A program made the translations under genes and the position numbers. Source: Nocardioides sp. TF02-7 (GTDB taxonomy: Bacteria; Actinomycetota; Actinomycetes; Propionibacteriales; Nocardioidaceae). From it: a stretch of DNA of 64,000 nt. Location of the stretch: contig NZ_CP092535.1 in assembly GCF_022437945.1 (NCBI RefSeq), positions 2,852,001 through 2,916,000 of the forward strand, read 5' to 3'. The notes below the pieces were generated by a model, which was given only the letters and a program-made list of their open reading frames with translations, searched no databases and was not told the DNA's origin. Positions 39,045-48,872 of the stretch are shown one piece after another (within the stretch, counting starts at the first letter, position 1; each line of letters opens with the position of its first letter).

Positions 39045-39436
39045 GGCCGCTCCACCACGACGCTGGTGGACTTGACCGACGCGATCGCGCGCACGCCGGG
39101 CTCCAGGCCGAGCTCGGTGGCCGCCTCGGCGCTCATCAGCGACACCAGCCGGTAGGGGCCGCACACCATCTCGATCTGCGCCATCACCGTGTCCTTCGTG
39201 ACCCGGGTGACGATCCCCGACATCCGGTTGCGCGCGCTCACCCGGCCGGCGCGGGTGCGGTCGCGCTCGGCGTCGTCGACCAGCGACGCCGCCAGGGCGG
39301 CGAGGTCGGCGCCGTCGACGACGGTGCGGCCGCCGCTGCTGCGGGTCGCCACCCGGCCCGCCTCCACCCAGCGCCGCAGGGTGTCGTCGCTGACGCCGAG
39401 CAGGTCGGCCGCCTCCGCGATCCGGTACTCCGCCAT
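39041..39436 (-). CDS. HTH-TOBE molybdate-responsive regulator
   Basis: A 131-residue protein. Residues 4-50 are an excisionase/MerR-like helix-turn-helix (YRIAEAADLLGVSDDTLRRW). Residues ~65-128 are a single TOBE (molybdate/tungstate-binding) domain (ARNRMSGIVTRVTKDTVMA, SLMSAEAATELGL, ASVKSTSVVVE). It is the first gene of the mod operon, so a molybdate-sensing regulator of modABC is the natural reading; it replaces the classical ModE. Its stop overlaps the modA GTG. Confidence 0.9.
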   Translation of the reverse strand: MAEYRIAEAADLLGVSDDTLRRWVEAGRVATRSSGGRTVVDGADLAALAASLVDDAERDRTRAGRVSARNRMSGIVTRVTKDTVMAQIEMVCGPYRLVSLMSAEAATELGLEPGVRAIASVKSTSVVVERP

Positions 39437-39582
39437 GCGGCCATGGTTCCGCAGATGCGGCGGAAATGCCAGAGGACAGCCGCAGTTGCGGTACCGCGCC
39501 TCGCGAGGTGTGCGGCCCGTGGTGGCCGGATCCCGGGGTCGCCGCGACCGCGTCCCGGGGGCGCTGGGACGATGGTGCGGTC

Positions 39583-40155
39583 ATGAGCACGACGCAGGTG
39601 GGCCGCCCGGGGAAGTACCAGCGCTCCTTCGGCGGGATGGTGGGCGCGCTGCTGCTGGTGGTGCTCGGCGTCGCCCTGCTGCTCTGGCTGCTCGGGCTGT
39701 TCCGCTCCGACCTGGAGGTCGAGCCGGACCAGGTCGACCACCTGCGGATCGCCGCCGAGGCCCAGGACTCCGGCCTCGACCCGGTCTACCCGGCGACGCT
39801 GCCCGAGGGGTGGACGGCCACCGCGTTCGACGTCGAGGCGGGCACCGACCCGGTGTTCGAGATCCGGCTGCTCACCGACGAGGAGCGGTTCGTCGGGATC
39901 CACGAGGAGGACGCCCCGGTGTCCGACCTGCTCGACCGCTACGTCGTCGAAGACGCCGACCCCATCGACCCCTACGGCTCGCCGGACTCGGTCGCCGGGC
40001 GGTGGAGCGGGTACGCCGACGGCGAGGGCGACACGGCGTACGCCGCCGAGGTCGGTGGCCGCACCGTGCTCGTGTGGGGCTCGGCCCCGGCCGCTGAGCT
40101 GCAGGACGTGATCGACCGGCTCACCGACGCGCCGGTCGAGCGGCAGGCTCCCTAG
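39583..40155 (+). CDS. DUF4245 membrane-anchored protein
   Basis: A 190-residue protein with one N-terminal membrane helix (residues ~20-40, [18 protein letters not shown]) and an extracytoplasmic domain. [30 protein letters not shown] and [16 protein letters not shown] match the actinobacterial DUF4245 family, which often sits beside exonuclease VII, as here. Function unknown. Its TAG shares the palindrome CTAG (40152-40155) with the stop of the convergent xseB. It is divergent from the HTH/TOBE gene. Confidence 0.85.
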   Translation: MSTTQVGRPGKYQRSFGGMVGALLLVVLGVALLLWLLGLFRSDLEVEPDQVDHLRIAAEAQDSGLDPVYPATLPEGWTATAFDVEAGTDPVFEIRLLTDEERFVGIHEEDAPVSDLLDRYVVEDADPIDPYGSPDSVAGRWSGYADGEGDTAYAAEVGGRTVLVWGSAPAAELQDVIDRLTDAPVERQAP

Positions 40156-40406
40156 GCCCCGTCGTCCCCGCCGGCCCCGTCGTCCTCGTCGGTCGCGCCC
40201 CGTCCGTCCAGCACCGCGTCGAGCCGCTCGCGGGCGCCGTCGAGCCACTCCTGGCAGATCGTGGCCAGCCGCTCGCCGCGCTCCCACAGCGCGAGCGACT
40301 CCTCGAGCGTCGTGCCGCCCGCCTCGAGGCGGCGGACGACCTCGACCAGCTCGTCGCGGGCCTCCTCGTAGGACGGACGCTCGTCGGCGGGGTCACTCGT
40401 GCTCAT
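40152..40406 (-). CDS. xseB: Exonuclease VII small subunit
   Basis: An 84-residue acidic protein. [41 protein letters not shown] is a near-consensus XseB helical hairpin. It binds the large subunit to make the single-strand DNA exonuclease. Its ATG at 40406 lies inside the end of xseA (14-base overlap), so the subunits are co-translated. The C-terminal tail is rich in Asp and Gly. Confidence 0.93.
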   Translation of the reverse strand: MSTSDPADERPSYEEARDELVEVVRRLEAGGTTLEESLALWERGERLATICQEWLDGARERLDAVLDGRGATDEDDGAGGDDGA

Positions 40407-41641
40407 CGGTCTCCTCGAGCAGCTCGCTGCGGGTGGTCGTGACATGGATCCGGCCGTCGGCGACGCGCACGGACATCGGGATGCCGCCCTCGACACCGGC
40501 GGCGCTCGCGACGACGTGGCCGTCGGCGTCCTGGAGCACGGCGTAGCCGCGCCGGAGCGTCTCCAGCGGCGACAGCGCGCGGGCCCGCGCCCGGTGGTGG
40601 GCGATGTCGTCGGCCGCTCGATCGAGCCGGTGGCCGAGGGTGCGACGCATCCGCTCGGCCAGGCCGGCGAGCTCCTCCCTCGCGGCGGTCGAGCAGCGTG
40701 CGCGGGTCGGCGAGCGCCGGCCGGGAGCGGAGGGCGTCGAGCTCGGCCCGGGCGTGGACGACCCGCGCGGTGACCACCTGCCGGAGCCGGGCGCGCGCCT
40801 GCTCGACCCGGCCCGTCTCGACGGCCACGTCGGGGACGACCAGCTTGGCAGCGTCGGTCGGCGTGGACGCGCGCCGGTCGGCGACGAGGTCGAGCAGCGG
40901 GGTGTCGGGCTCGTGCCCGATCGCCGAGACGACCGGCGTGCGGGCCCGCGCGACGGCCCGCAGCAGGCCCTCGTCGGAGAACGGCAGCAGGTCCTCGACC
41001 GACCCGCCGCCGCGGGCGATCACGATCACGTCGACGTCGGCACGGGCGCCGAGCCGCTCGACCGCGTCGATGACCTCGGCCGCCGACCGCGGGCCCTGCA
41101 TGGCGGCGTACACGGTCTCGAACGCGACCCCCGGCCACCGCCGCGCGGCGTTGTCGACGACGTCGCGCTCGGCCGCCGAGCGCGGCGCGGTCACCAGCCC
41201 GACCCGCCGCGGGAGGAACGGCAGCGGCCGCTTGCGCTCGGCGGCGAACAGGCCCTCCGCGGCGAGCAGCTGGCGGCGCTGCTCGAGCCGGGCCAGCAGC
41301 TCGCCGAGCCCGACCATCCGGATGTCGCGGGCGTAGAGCGAGAGCGTGCCGCGGTTGGCGTAGTAGGACGGCTTGGCCTGGATCACGACGCTGCCACCCT
41401 CGACGAGCGGCGGCTGCAGCCCGTCGAAGAGCACCCGCGAGCACGTGACCGGGATCGAGATGTCGACGCCCGGCGCGGAGTCGCGCAGGGTCAGGAACAC
41501 GGTGTTGATGCCGGGACGGCGGCTGACCTGCGCGACCTGGCCCTCGACCCACACCACGCCGAGCCGGTCGACCCAACCGGCGATCGCGTTGGCGATCGCC
41601 CGCACGGGCGCCGGCTTCTCCGGCGAGGTCTCGAGGGCCAC
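40393..41641 (-). CDS. xseA: Exonuclease VII large subunit (one frame break)
   Basis: About 415 residues. The N-terminal OB-fold ([25 protein letters not shown]) binds DNA. The catalytic core has [70 protein letters not shown]. An extra G near 40680 breaks the frame in the coiled region after LLDRRE; the tail [19 protein letters not shown] follows in the second frame. GTG start at 41641. With XseB it degrades single-stranded DNA into short oligonucleotides during repair. Confidence 0.92.
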
Positions 41642-41684
41642 GGACGACGAACCTAGGGGATCGGGCCGACGGATCGGCAGGGTG

Positions 41685-43370
41685 TCAGGCCAGGTGGGCG
41701 TGCACCAGCGGTACGACGGACGCGCCCTCGCCGGTCGCGGCGGCCACCCGCTTCATCGAGCCGGCCCGGATGTCGCCCACCGCGAAGACGCCCGGCACCG
41801 TGGTGGCGAGGTTGGCCGGCGGCACCCCGTCGACCCACGCCTCCGGCGGGACGTCGCGGCCGGTGAGGATGAACCCGTGGTCGTCGGTGGCGATCTGGGG
41901 CGGGAGCCACTCGCAGCGCGGCTCCGCGCCGAGCAGCAGGAAGAGCCCGTCGGCGTCGCAGCGCTCGGTGGCGCCGGTGCGGGTGTCGCGGAGCCCGATC
42001 CACTCGAGCCGCCCGCTGCCGCCCCCCGTCGACGACCGCGGCGTTCGGCCGCACCGAGATCCGGTGGTGGTAGGCGATCTCGTTGACCAGGTACTGCGAC
42101 ATGGTCGCCTCCAGGCCGTCACGGCGTACGACGATCGTCACCGACCGCGCGAACCGGGCGAGGTGGATGGCGGCCTGGCCGGCGGAATTGCCCCCCGCCG
42201 ACCACGAACACGTCGCCGCCCTCGAGCTCACGCGCCGCCGACATCGCGCTGCCGTAGTGGACGCCGCGGCCGACCAGGTCCTCGACCGGGTCCACCCCGA
42301 GCTTGCGGTAGGTCACGCCGGTCGAGACGACGACCGCCCGGGCGTGGACGGTGCCGCCGTCGGTGCGGACCAGGTGGGGGCCGCCGTCCTGCGCAGGGGT
42401 GAGGCCCCGCACCTCCCAGCCGGTGAAGAACCGGGTGCCGAAGCGGATCGCCTGGTTGCGGGCCCGCTGCGCGAGGCGCATCCCCGAGACACCGCGGGGG
42501 AAGCCGAGGTAGTTGCGGATCATCGAGCTGGTGCCGGCCTGACCGCCGATCGCCTCGGCCTCGACCACCACCGTGCTCAGGCCCTCGGAGGCGCCGTAGA
42601 CCGCGGCGGCGAGGCCGGCGGGGCCCGCCCCGACGATGCAGAGGTCGACCACGGTGTGGGCGCCCTCGGGGTCGATGGAGTCCGGCCGGCCGTAGAGCGC
42701 GGCCGCCAGGTCCGCCACGGAGTGCGGGGTGATCAGCTCGAGGCGGGTGCTCCGCACCAGCGGGATCGTCGGCTCCGCTCCCTGCTCGGTGCGGTAGCGC
42801 GCGACCAGCTCGGCACCGACCTCGGAGTCGGGGTCGTGGCGGCGGTGGGGGAACCCCATCCGGTCGAGGAAGTCGCGCAGCCGCCCGGCGAGCAGGTCGT
42901 CGGCCGGCGCCACGACGTCGACGCTGGTCACCTCGGGCGTGGCCACCGTCGAGCCCCAGTCCGACAGCAGCTCGCAGATCGCGGTGTGGAACTCCTCGTC
43001 GCGCGGGCCGCGCGGCATGAGCAGGAACGCGTCGTACTTGCCCTTGGCGAGCCCCGGGCGGAGGCTCTCGGCGTCGGCGAAGAAGTGGTCGATGTGCGCG
43101 ACGACCACCCGCCGCGCGGTCGGCACGGCGACCCGCAGCCGGGCCACCGCCTCCATCGCGCTCGCGTCGGGCAGCCGCGACTCGGTGACGATCAGCGCCA
43201 CCTGGCCGCCCGCCTCGGCGGACGCGGTGGCGACCTTCTCGGCCTCCTCGGCGCTGGTGGCGGTCAGGAGCTCGTAGTCACGGGTGTAGCGGCCGAACTC
43301 GTCGCAGAGGAAGTCGCACCGCGACTCCGAGACGAGGAGGATGGCAGGGCGGGGAGGGAGCAGGAGCCAC
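41685..43370 (-). CDS. Thioredoxin-reductase-like flavoprotein with degenerate receiver domain (frame breaks)
   Basis: About 560 residues. The N-terminal ~130 residues have a receiver fold ([27 protein letters not shown]) but the acidic pair is missing and the phospho-acceptor position appears to be Glu. Residues ~220-550 are thioredoxin-reductase-like: FAD site [26 protein letters not shown] site [17 protein letters not shown], and the closing [23 protein letters not shown]. No CxxC redox pair is seen in the NADPH domain (the expected place reads GTSSMI), so a dithiol mechanism is doubtful. Extra bases near 42193 and 42023 break the frame. A third near 43352 is inferred to reach the GTG at 43370; the start is provisional. 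Confidence 0.78.
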
Positions 43371-43409
43371 GACGGCAGTATGACGCGGCCCGCCCAGCGC
43401 CGTCGCGGG

Positions 43410-44336
43410 TCAGCCGCGGCCGGCGTACGACACCGCGACGGCGGCGCCGAGGCGGGCGTTGCTGCGCACGAGCGCGATGTTGGCCTCCAACGACCGGCCG
43501 CCGGTGAGCTCGACGATCCGGCCGAGCAGGTACGGCGTGATGTCCTTGCCCCGGATGCCCTGCTCCTCGGCCTCGCCGAGCGCCTGCTCGATGACGCCGG
43601 TGATCTCCCCGGCGGGCACCTCGTCTTCGGCCGGGATCGGGTTGGCGACGACCACGCCGCCGCGCAGCCCGAGGTCGCGCTTGGCGCGCATGATCGCGGC
43701 GATCTCGTCGGCGGAGTCGACGCGCATCGGTGCCGGGTGCCCGGAGGTGCGCGAGTAGAACGACGGGAACTCGTCCGCGCCGTGCACGAGCACCGGCACG
43801 CCGTGGGTCTCGAGGCGCTCCAGCGTCAGCCCGATGTCGAGGATCGACTTCACGCCGGCGCTGACCACCGTCACGTCGCTGGTCGCGAGCTCGGTGAGGT
43901 CGGCCGACTCGTCGAACGTCGTGCCGGCGCCGCGGTGCACGCCGCCGAGACCGCCGGTCACGAACACCCGGATGCCGGCCATCGCCGCCAGCCGCATGGT
44001 GGAGGCGACCGTGGTGGCGCCGTGCGCGCCGCGGGCGACGACGTAGGGCAGGTCGCGGATGCTCACCTTCGTGACCCCGGGGTCGGAACCGAGCAGCTCG
44101 AGGGCGTCGTCGTCGAGCCCGATCCGCGGCACGCCGCCGAGCACCGCGATCGTCGCCGGCACCGCGCCGTGGTCGCGGACGATCCCCTCGACCTCGCGGG
44201 CCATCGCCACGTTGCGCGGGTAGGGCATGCCGTGGCTGATGATCGTGCTCTCGAGCGCGACCACCGGCGCACCCTCGCGGAGCGCGGCCGCGACGTCGTC
44301 GGCGATCTCCAGCAGCTCGTGGGCCGGTCCGTTCAC
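43410..44336 (-). CDS. psuG: Pseudouridine-5'-phosphate glycosidase
   Basis: A 308-residue enzyme that splits pseudouridine 5'-phosphate into uracil and ribose 5-phosphate. VALESTIISHGMPYPRN holds the conserved Glu, VFVTGGLGGVHRGA the metal and phosphate region, and VVSAGVKSILDIGLTLE the catalytic Lys. PSFYSRTSGHPAP and the C-terminal GGRSLEANIALVRSNARLGA complete the family pattern. GTG 44336 overlaps the psuK stop, so kinase and glycosidase are coupled. No frame break. Confidence 0.93.
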   Translation of the reverse strand: MNGPAHELLEIADDVAAALREGAPVVALESTIISHGMPYPRNVAMAREVEGIVRDHGAVPATIAVLGGVPRIGLDDDALELLGSDPGVTKVSIRDLPYVVARGAHGATTVASTMRLAAMAGIRVFVTGGLGGVHRGAGTTFDESADLTELATSDVTVVSAGVKSILDIGLTLERLETHGVPVLVHGADEFPSFYSRTSGHPAPMRVDSADEIAAIMRAKRDLGLRGGVVVANPIPAEDEVPAGEITGVIEQALGEAEEQGIRGKDITPYLLGRIVELTGGRSLEANIALVRSNARLGAAVAVSYAGRG

Positions 44337-45238
44337 AGCAGGCTCCTGACCAGGTCGTCGGTGAGGTCGGGGCGGACGGTGTGCTCGCTCGCGATGGTGA
44401 GCGCCGCCGCAGCATGACCGTACGCCGCCGCCTCGGCGGGAGCGGCACCGCCCAGCAGGGCGTGGGCGAAGGCCGCCAGCATCGCGTCCCCCGCCCCGGT
44501 GACGTCGACCACCTCGACCGGCACCGGCCGCAACCGCGTCGTCCCGTCGGGGCCGCTCAGCAGCGAGCCCTCCCGGCCCAGCCGCACCCACACCAGCGCG
44601 ACGCCCGCCTCGTGCAGCCGCGCCACGGCCTGGTCGGTCGTGCCGGGCGCCACGTGTCCGGTCAGGGCGGCGAGCTCGTCCAGGTTCGGGGTGACCGCGT
44701 GCACGGCCGGGCCGAGCAGCGGCGCCAGCCGCGCCGCCTTGGCGACGCTCACCGGCTCGACCACCGCAGGCACCGCGGCGTCGCCCGCCAGCTCCAGCAC
44801 CCGGGCGACCGTGTCGGGCAGCAGGTTGCCGTCGAGCACCACGAGCGACGCCCCGTCGAGCATCGTCGCCGGCAGGTCGTCGGGCCGGATCGCCTCGACG
44901 GCCGCCATGTCGGAGACCGCGACCGCGAGCTCGCCCGAGGAGTCGAGCACGGCGGTGTAGCTGCCCGTCGGGTGGGCCGGAGCGCGTCGTACGCCCGCGA
45001 CGTCGACGCCCGCCGCCGCGGTGGTGGCGAGCACCTCGTCGCCGAGCGGGTCGTCCCCGACGGCCGACCAGAGCGCGACCGGCGTGCCGAGCCGGGCGAG
45101 GTTCTCGGCGACGTTGCGGCCGACGCCGCCGGGGGAGAGCACCGTGTGACCGGGGTTGCTGGTGCCGTCGACCAGCGGGTCGGTGCTGCGCGCCTTGAGG
45201 TCGACGTTGACCCCACCGACCACGACCACGCCGCTCAT
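44333..45238 (-). CDS. psuK: Pseudouridine kinase (PfkB family)
   Basis: A 301-residue PfkB sugar/nucleoside kinase. GGVNVDLKARSTDPLVDGTSNPG and SPGGVGRNVAENLARLG form the N-terminal substrate site; the C-terminal VVDVTGAGDAMLAAFAHAL carries the GAGD catalytic motif with the base Asp. Coupling to psuG identifies it as the kinase that makes pseudouridine 5'-phosphate, so the pair salvages pseudouridine from RNA turnover. Start ATG 45238 is the canonical one; two ATGs at 45247 and 45250 are in frame. It is divergent from truA, which makes pseudouridine. Confidence 0.9.
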   Translation of the reverse strand: MSGVVVVGGVNVDLKARSTDPLVDGTSNPGHTVLSPGGVGRNVAENLARLGTPVALWSAVGDDPLGDEVLATTAAAGVDVAGVRRAPAHPTGSYTAVLDSSGELAVAVSDMAAVEAIRPDDLPATMLDGASLVVLDGNLLPDTVARVLELAGDAAVPAVVEPVSVAKAARLAPLLGPAVHAVTPNLDELAALTGHVAPGTTDQAVARLHEAGVALVWVRLGREGSLLSGPDGTTRLRPVPVEVVDVTGAGDAMLAAFAHALLGGAAPAEAAAYGHAAAALTIASEHTVRPDLTDDLVRSLL

Positions 45239-45268
45239 GGCCGCCATCATCCCTGAGAGACTGGACGG

Positions 45269-46118
45269 GTGCGGCTCCGGATCGACCTCGCCTACGACGG
45301 CACCGACTTCCACGGCTGGGCCGCGCAGCCGGGGCTGCGGACCGTGCAGGGCGAGCTCGTCGCCGCGCTGGCCACCGTGCTCCGGGTGCCGGCGACGCAG
45401 GTGCAGGTGGTGTGCGCCGGCCGCACCGACGCCGGCGTGCACGCCCGCGGGCAGGTCGCGCACGTCGACGTGGCCGACCCGCCCGACGACCTCGACCGGC
45501 TGGCGCGGAGGGTCAACGGCGTGCTGCCCCCCGACGTACGGGTGCGGCGGGTGACCGCGGCACCGGCGGGCTTCGACGCCCGGTTCGCCGCCCTCTGGCG
45601 GCGCTACGCCTACCGGGTGGCCGACGACCCCGCTGCCGTCGACCCGCTGCACCGGCGGCACGTGCTGGCCTGGCCGCGGCGTCTCGACCTCGACGCGATG
45701 AACGCCGCCGCCGCGCCGCTGGTCGGGCTCCACGACTTCGCTGCGTTCTGCAAGCAGCGGCCCGGCGCCACCACGATCCGCACGCTGCTCGACCTCTCTT
45801 GGTCGCGCGACCGCGACGGCGTCGCCGTCGGCACGGTGCGCGCCGACGCGTTCTGCCACTCGATGGTCCGCGCCCTCGTCGGGTGCCTGCTCGCCGTCGG
45901 GGGAGGGCCGGCGCGCGCCGGCGTGGGCGGCCGAGGTGCTCGCCGCCGGGAGGCGCGACCCGGCCGTCGCGGTGGTGCACGCCCACGGGCTGACGCTGGA
46001 GGAGGTCGCCTACCCCGCCGACGACGGGCTGGCCGCCCGGGTCGAGCAGACCAGCGCCCGGCGGACGGTGCCGGCCGCCTCGGCGAGCGGTCCCGCCGAC
46101 GCTCCGCAGGAGGCGTGA
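45269..46118 (+). CDS. truA: tRNA pseudouridine(38-40) synthase TruA (one frame break)
   Basis: About 282 residues. [43 protein letters not shown] (catalytic Asp, residue 54) and SFCxSMVR-like [17 protein letters not shown] are the TruA landmarks. It isomerises uridines in the tRNA anticodon arm. An extra G near 45905 (five instead of four) interrupts the last ~70 codons; the corrected join reads [22 protein letters not shown] start. Its TGA shares a base with the ATG of the next gene. Only 30 bases separate it from the divergent psuK. Confidence 0.93.
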
Positions 46119-46723
46119 TGGCCGACGAGGAGCACTACTTCTCCGCCGACCCGACCGCGCCGTTCCAGCGCACCGAGGTGCGGTGCGAGGTCTGGGGCCA
46201 GGAGCTGGTCCTCACCAGTGGCTCCGGCGTCTTCGCCCACGGCCGGCTCGACATCGGCACGTCGGTGCTGTTCCGGGAGACCGACCCGCCCGAGCGGGGC
46301 AGCGTGCTCGACCTCGGCTGCGGCTATGGCGTCATCGGGCTCGCGGCGTGCGTCGCGTCGCCGGCCGTGCGGGTCACCGCCGTCGACGTCAACCGGCGCG
46401 CGGTCCTCCTCGCCGAGGAGAACGCCGCGGCGCTCGGCGTCGCCGACCGCTACCGGGCGACGACGCCCGACCGGGTGCCGGCGGGGGAGACGTTCGACGA
46501 GATCTGGTCCAACCCGCCGATCCGGATCGGCAAGGCCGCCCTGCACGACCTGCTGCTCACCTGGCTGCCGCGGCTCGAGCCGGGCGGCCGGGCGGTGCTG
46601 GTCGTGGGCAGGAACCTCGGCGCCGACTCGCTGCAGCGGTGGCTCGGCGAGCAGGGCTGGCCGACGAGGCGCCACGCGAGCGCCAAGGGGTTCCGCGTGC
46701 TGGAGACCACGCGGGCCGGCTGA
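46118..46723 (+). CDS. RsmC-like class I methyltransferase
   Basis: A 201-residue SAM-dependent methyltransferase of the MTS family. [19 protein letters not shown] is the SAM motif I, and [18 protein letters not shown] is the NPP[IF]R motif of rRNA guanine-N2 methyltransferases such as Rsm[17 protein letters not shown] precedes it. It lacks the N-terminal half of E. coli RsmC, as is usual for Gram-positives. ATG 46118 with CAGGAGG upstream, one base overlapping the truA stop, implies co-translation of two RNA-modifying enzymes. Confidence 0.87.
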   Translation: MADEEHYFSADPTAPFQRTEVRCEVWGQELVLTSGSGVFAHGRLDIGTSVLFRETDPPERGSVLDLGCGYGVIGLAACVASPAVRVTAVDVNRRAVLLAEENAAALGVADRYRATTPDRVPAGETFDEIWSNPPIRIGKAALHDLLLTWLPRLEPGGRAVLVVGRNLGADSLQRWLGEQGWPTRRHASAKGFRVLETTRAG

Positions 46724-46739
46724 CGGCTACGGTGGCCGG

Positions 46740-47384
46740 GTGAGCACCGAGCTCCTCGTGCGCGGCACGGCCTCGGCCGCCGAGCCGCCCGGCCGCGGCA
46801 CCGTCCGCGCCGCGGTCGCCGCCGACGGCCCTGCGATGCAGCCGGTCCACGACCGGGTCGTCCGCCAGCTCGCCGTCGTGACGGCGTCGGTCCAGGAGCT
46901 CGGGGCGGTCGTGACCCGCTGGTCGACCGGCCACGTCCGCACCTGGGCCGACCGGCCGTGGCAGCCCGACGGCAGCCGGCCGCCGCCCGTGCACCACGCC
47001 CGGATCGAGGTGGCGGTCGAGCTGGCCGACCCGGCCGCCCTCGCCCGCTGGGTCGACCGCCACGGGGCGACCGCCGGATTCGAGGTGCTCGGCGTCGAGT
47101 GGGCGCTGACCGAGGAGCGCGAGCAGGAGCTCGGGCGCGAGGTCCGGGCGCGCGCGGTGCGCGACGCGGTCGCCCGGGCGCAGGAGTACGCCGACGCGCT
47201 CGGCCTCGGCACGGTCCGCCCGGTCGCCGTCGCCGACGCGGGCCTGCTCGCCCCGCCGGGTGCCGCGCCGCTGGCCGAGGCGGTGGCGCTGCGCGCCGGC
47301 GCCGCGGACGGCGGCGGGCTGGAGCTGGCCCCGGCCGACATCGAGGTGACGGCCGCGGTCGACGCCCGCTTCGCCGCGGACTGA
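46740..47384 (+). CDS. SIMPL-domain protein
   Basis: A 214-residue protein. The SIMPL (DUF541) pattern is visible: LLVRGTASAAEPPGRGTVRAAVA, HHARIEVAVELADPAALARWVD, and the late AQEYADALGLGTVRPVAVAD, LELAPADIEVTAAVDARF. SIMPL proteins are thought to be oligomeric and often periplasmic, but no signal peptide is seen here. Role unknown. GTG 46740 follows the methyltransferase stop by 17 bases, so it may be the third gene of the truA operon. Confidence 0.82.
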   Translation: MSTELLVRGTASAAEPPGRGTVRAAVAADGPAMQPVHDRVVRQLAVVTASVQELGAVVTRWSTGHVRTWADRPWQPDGSRPPPVHHARIEVAVELADPAALARWVDRHGATAGFEVLGVEWALTEEREQELGREVRARAVRDAVARAQEYADALGLGTVRPVAVADAGLLAPPGAAPLAEAVALRAGAADGGGLELAPADIEVTAAVDARFAAD

Positions 47385-47418
47385 GACGCCTGGGGGTGGT
47401 GTCCGGCAGGCTGGGGCC

Positions 47419-48872
47419 GTGGACCTCACCGTCGACCTGACCGGTCGCCGCGACCGCGCCGCGACGCTCTACGAGGCGCTGCGCGACGCGGTGCGCCACG
47501 GCCGGCTCTCGGCCGGGGACCGGCTGCCCTCGAGCCGCGAGCTGGCCCGTGACGTGGGCGTCGCGCGCGGCACCGTGGCGACCGTCTACGAACGGCTCGT
47601 CGCCGAGGGCTTCCTGGAGTCCCGGGTCGGCGCCGGCACCTTCGTCAGCGCGGTCGCCGTCGAGCCGCGCCGGCGGTCGGTCGACGCGCTGCGACCCCGG
47701 TCCGGCTGGACCTGGGAGGCCGCGCCGACGAGCGGCGACCGCGCGGTGCCGCCGTACGACTTCCGGGTCGGCATCCCCGACGCCTCGCTGTTCCCCTTCG
47801 ACACCTGGCGGCGGCTGCTCGCCGCCGAGAGCCGGCTGCGCGACCACAACCCCGGCGGCTACGTCGGTCCCGCCGGCCTGCCGCGGCTGCGGGAGGGCAT
47901 CGCGAGAGCCACCTCGGCTACGCGCGGGGGATGCACGTCGACGCCGACGACGTGGTCGTCACCCAGGGCACCCAGCAGGCCCTCGACCTGGTCGCCCGGG
48001 TGCTCCTGTCGCCCGGCGACGTCGTCGCCGTCGAGGACCCGGGCTACCGGGTGGCCGCCGACCTGTTCGCCTCCCACGGCGCCCGCGTGGTGCCGGTGCC
48101 GGTCGACGGCGAGGGCATCGTCGTCGACCGCATCCCGGCCGGCGCCCGGCTGGTCTACACGACGCCGTCGCACCAGTTCCCGCTCGGCGTCACGCTCTCG
48201 CTCGGCCGCCGGCGACAGCTGCTCGCCCACGCCGCCCGCCACGGCGCCGCGGTGGTCGAGGACGACTACGACTCCGAGTTCCGGCACGAGCCGCGGCCGC
48301 TCGACACGCTCCACTGCCTCGACCCGACCGGCCACGTCATCTACGTCGGCACGTTCTCCAAGTCGCTGCTCCCGTCGCTGCGCCTCGGCTACCTCCTCTG
48401 CCCGCCGTCGTTGCGCCCGGCGGTGCTCGCGGCGCGGCAGCTCACCGACGGCTACGGCCCGCCGCACCTGCAGGCCGCGCTCGCCCGGTTCATCGACGAG
48501 GGACTCCTCGCGCGGCACGTGCGTCGGGCGACGAGGGTCTACACCGAGCGGCGGGCGCTGGTGCTCGAGGAGCTCGCGCGGCTGCCGGTGGCGGTGGTGC
48601 CGTCGGCCGCCGGCCTCCACGTCGCCGCCCACCTGACCGACGACGCGGTGGCCGCGGCCGCCGTGGTCGCCGCGGCGGCGCGCGAGGGGGTGGAGCTCGA
48701 GGCGCTGCAGCCGCTCGGGCCGGGGATCCGAGAAGGACTCGTGCTCGGGTTCGGCGCCACCGTCACCGGGTCGGTGCGACCAGGCATCCGTCGGCTGGGG
48801 CGGCTGCTGGCCGGGGCCGGCGGGTCACCGACCACGCCAGGCCCGCGGCGGCGATCGCCAGCGAGCCGATGA
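47419..48872 (+). CDS. MocR/PdxR-type GntR regulator with aminotransferase domain (one frame break)
   Basis: About 484 residues. The N-terminal GntR winged helix (LYEALRDAVRHGRLSAGDRLPSS, GVARGTVATVYERLVAEGF) is joined to a PLP fold type I aminotransferase-like domain: VVVTQGTQQALDLVARVLL, VVEDDYDSEFRHEPRP and the PLP Lys in YVGTFSKSLLPSLRLGY. MocR proteins often control vitamin B6 or amino-acid genes; the adjacent convergent permease is a possible target. Near 47916 one C is missing; the corrected join reads IARAHLGYARGMHVD. Its 3' end overlaps the permease 3' end by 110 bases, so one end may be misplaced. Confidence 0.87.

Noticed and set aside
38276..39436. Molybdenum-cofactor riboswitch in front of the mod genes
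   Set aside because: The gap before the HTH/TOBE gene is short and I see no cofactor-riboswitch-like structure; control by the TOBE protein suffices.
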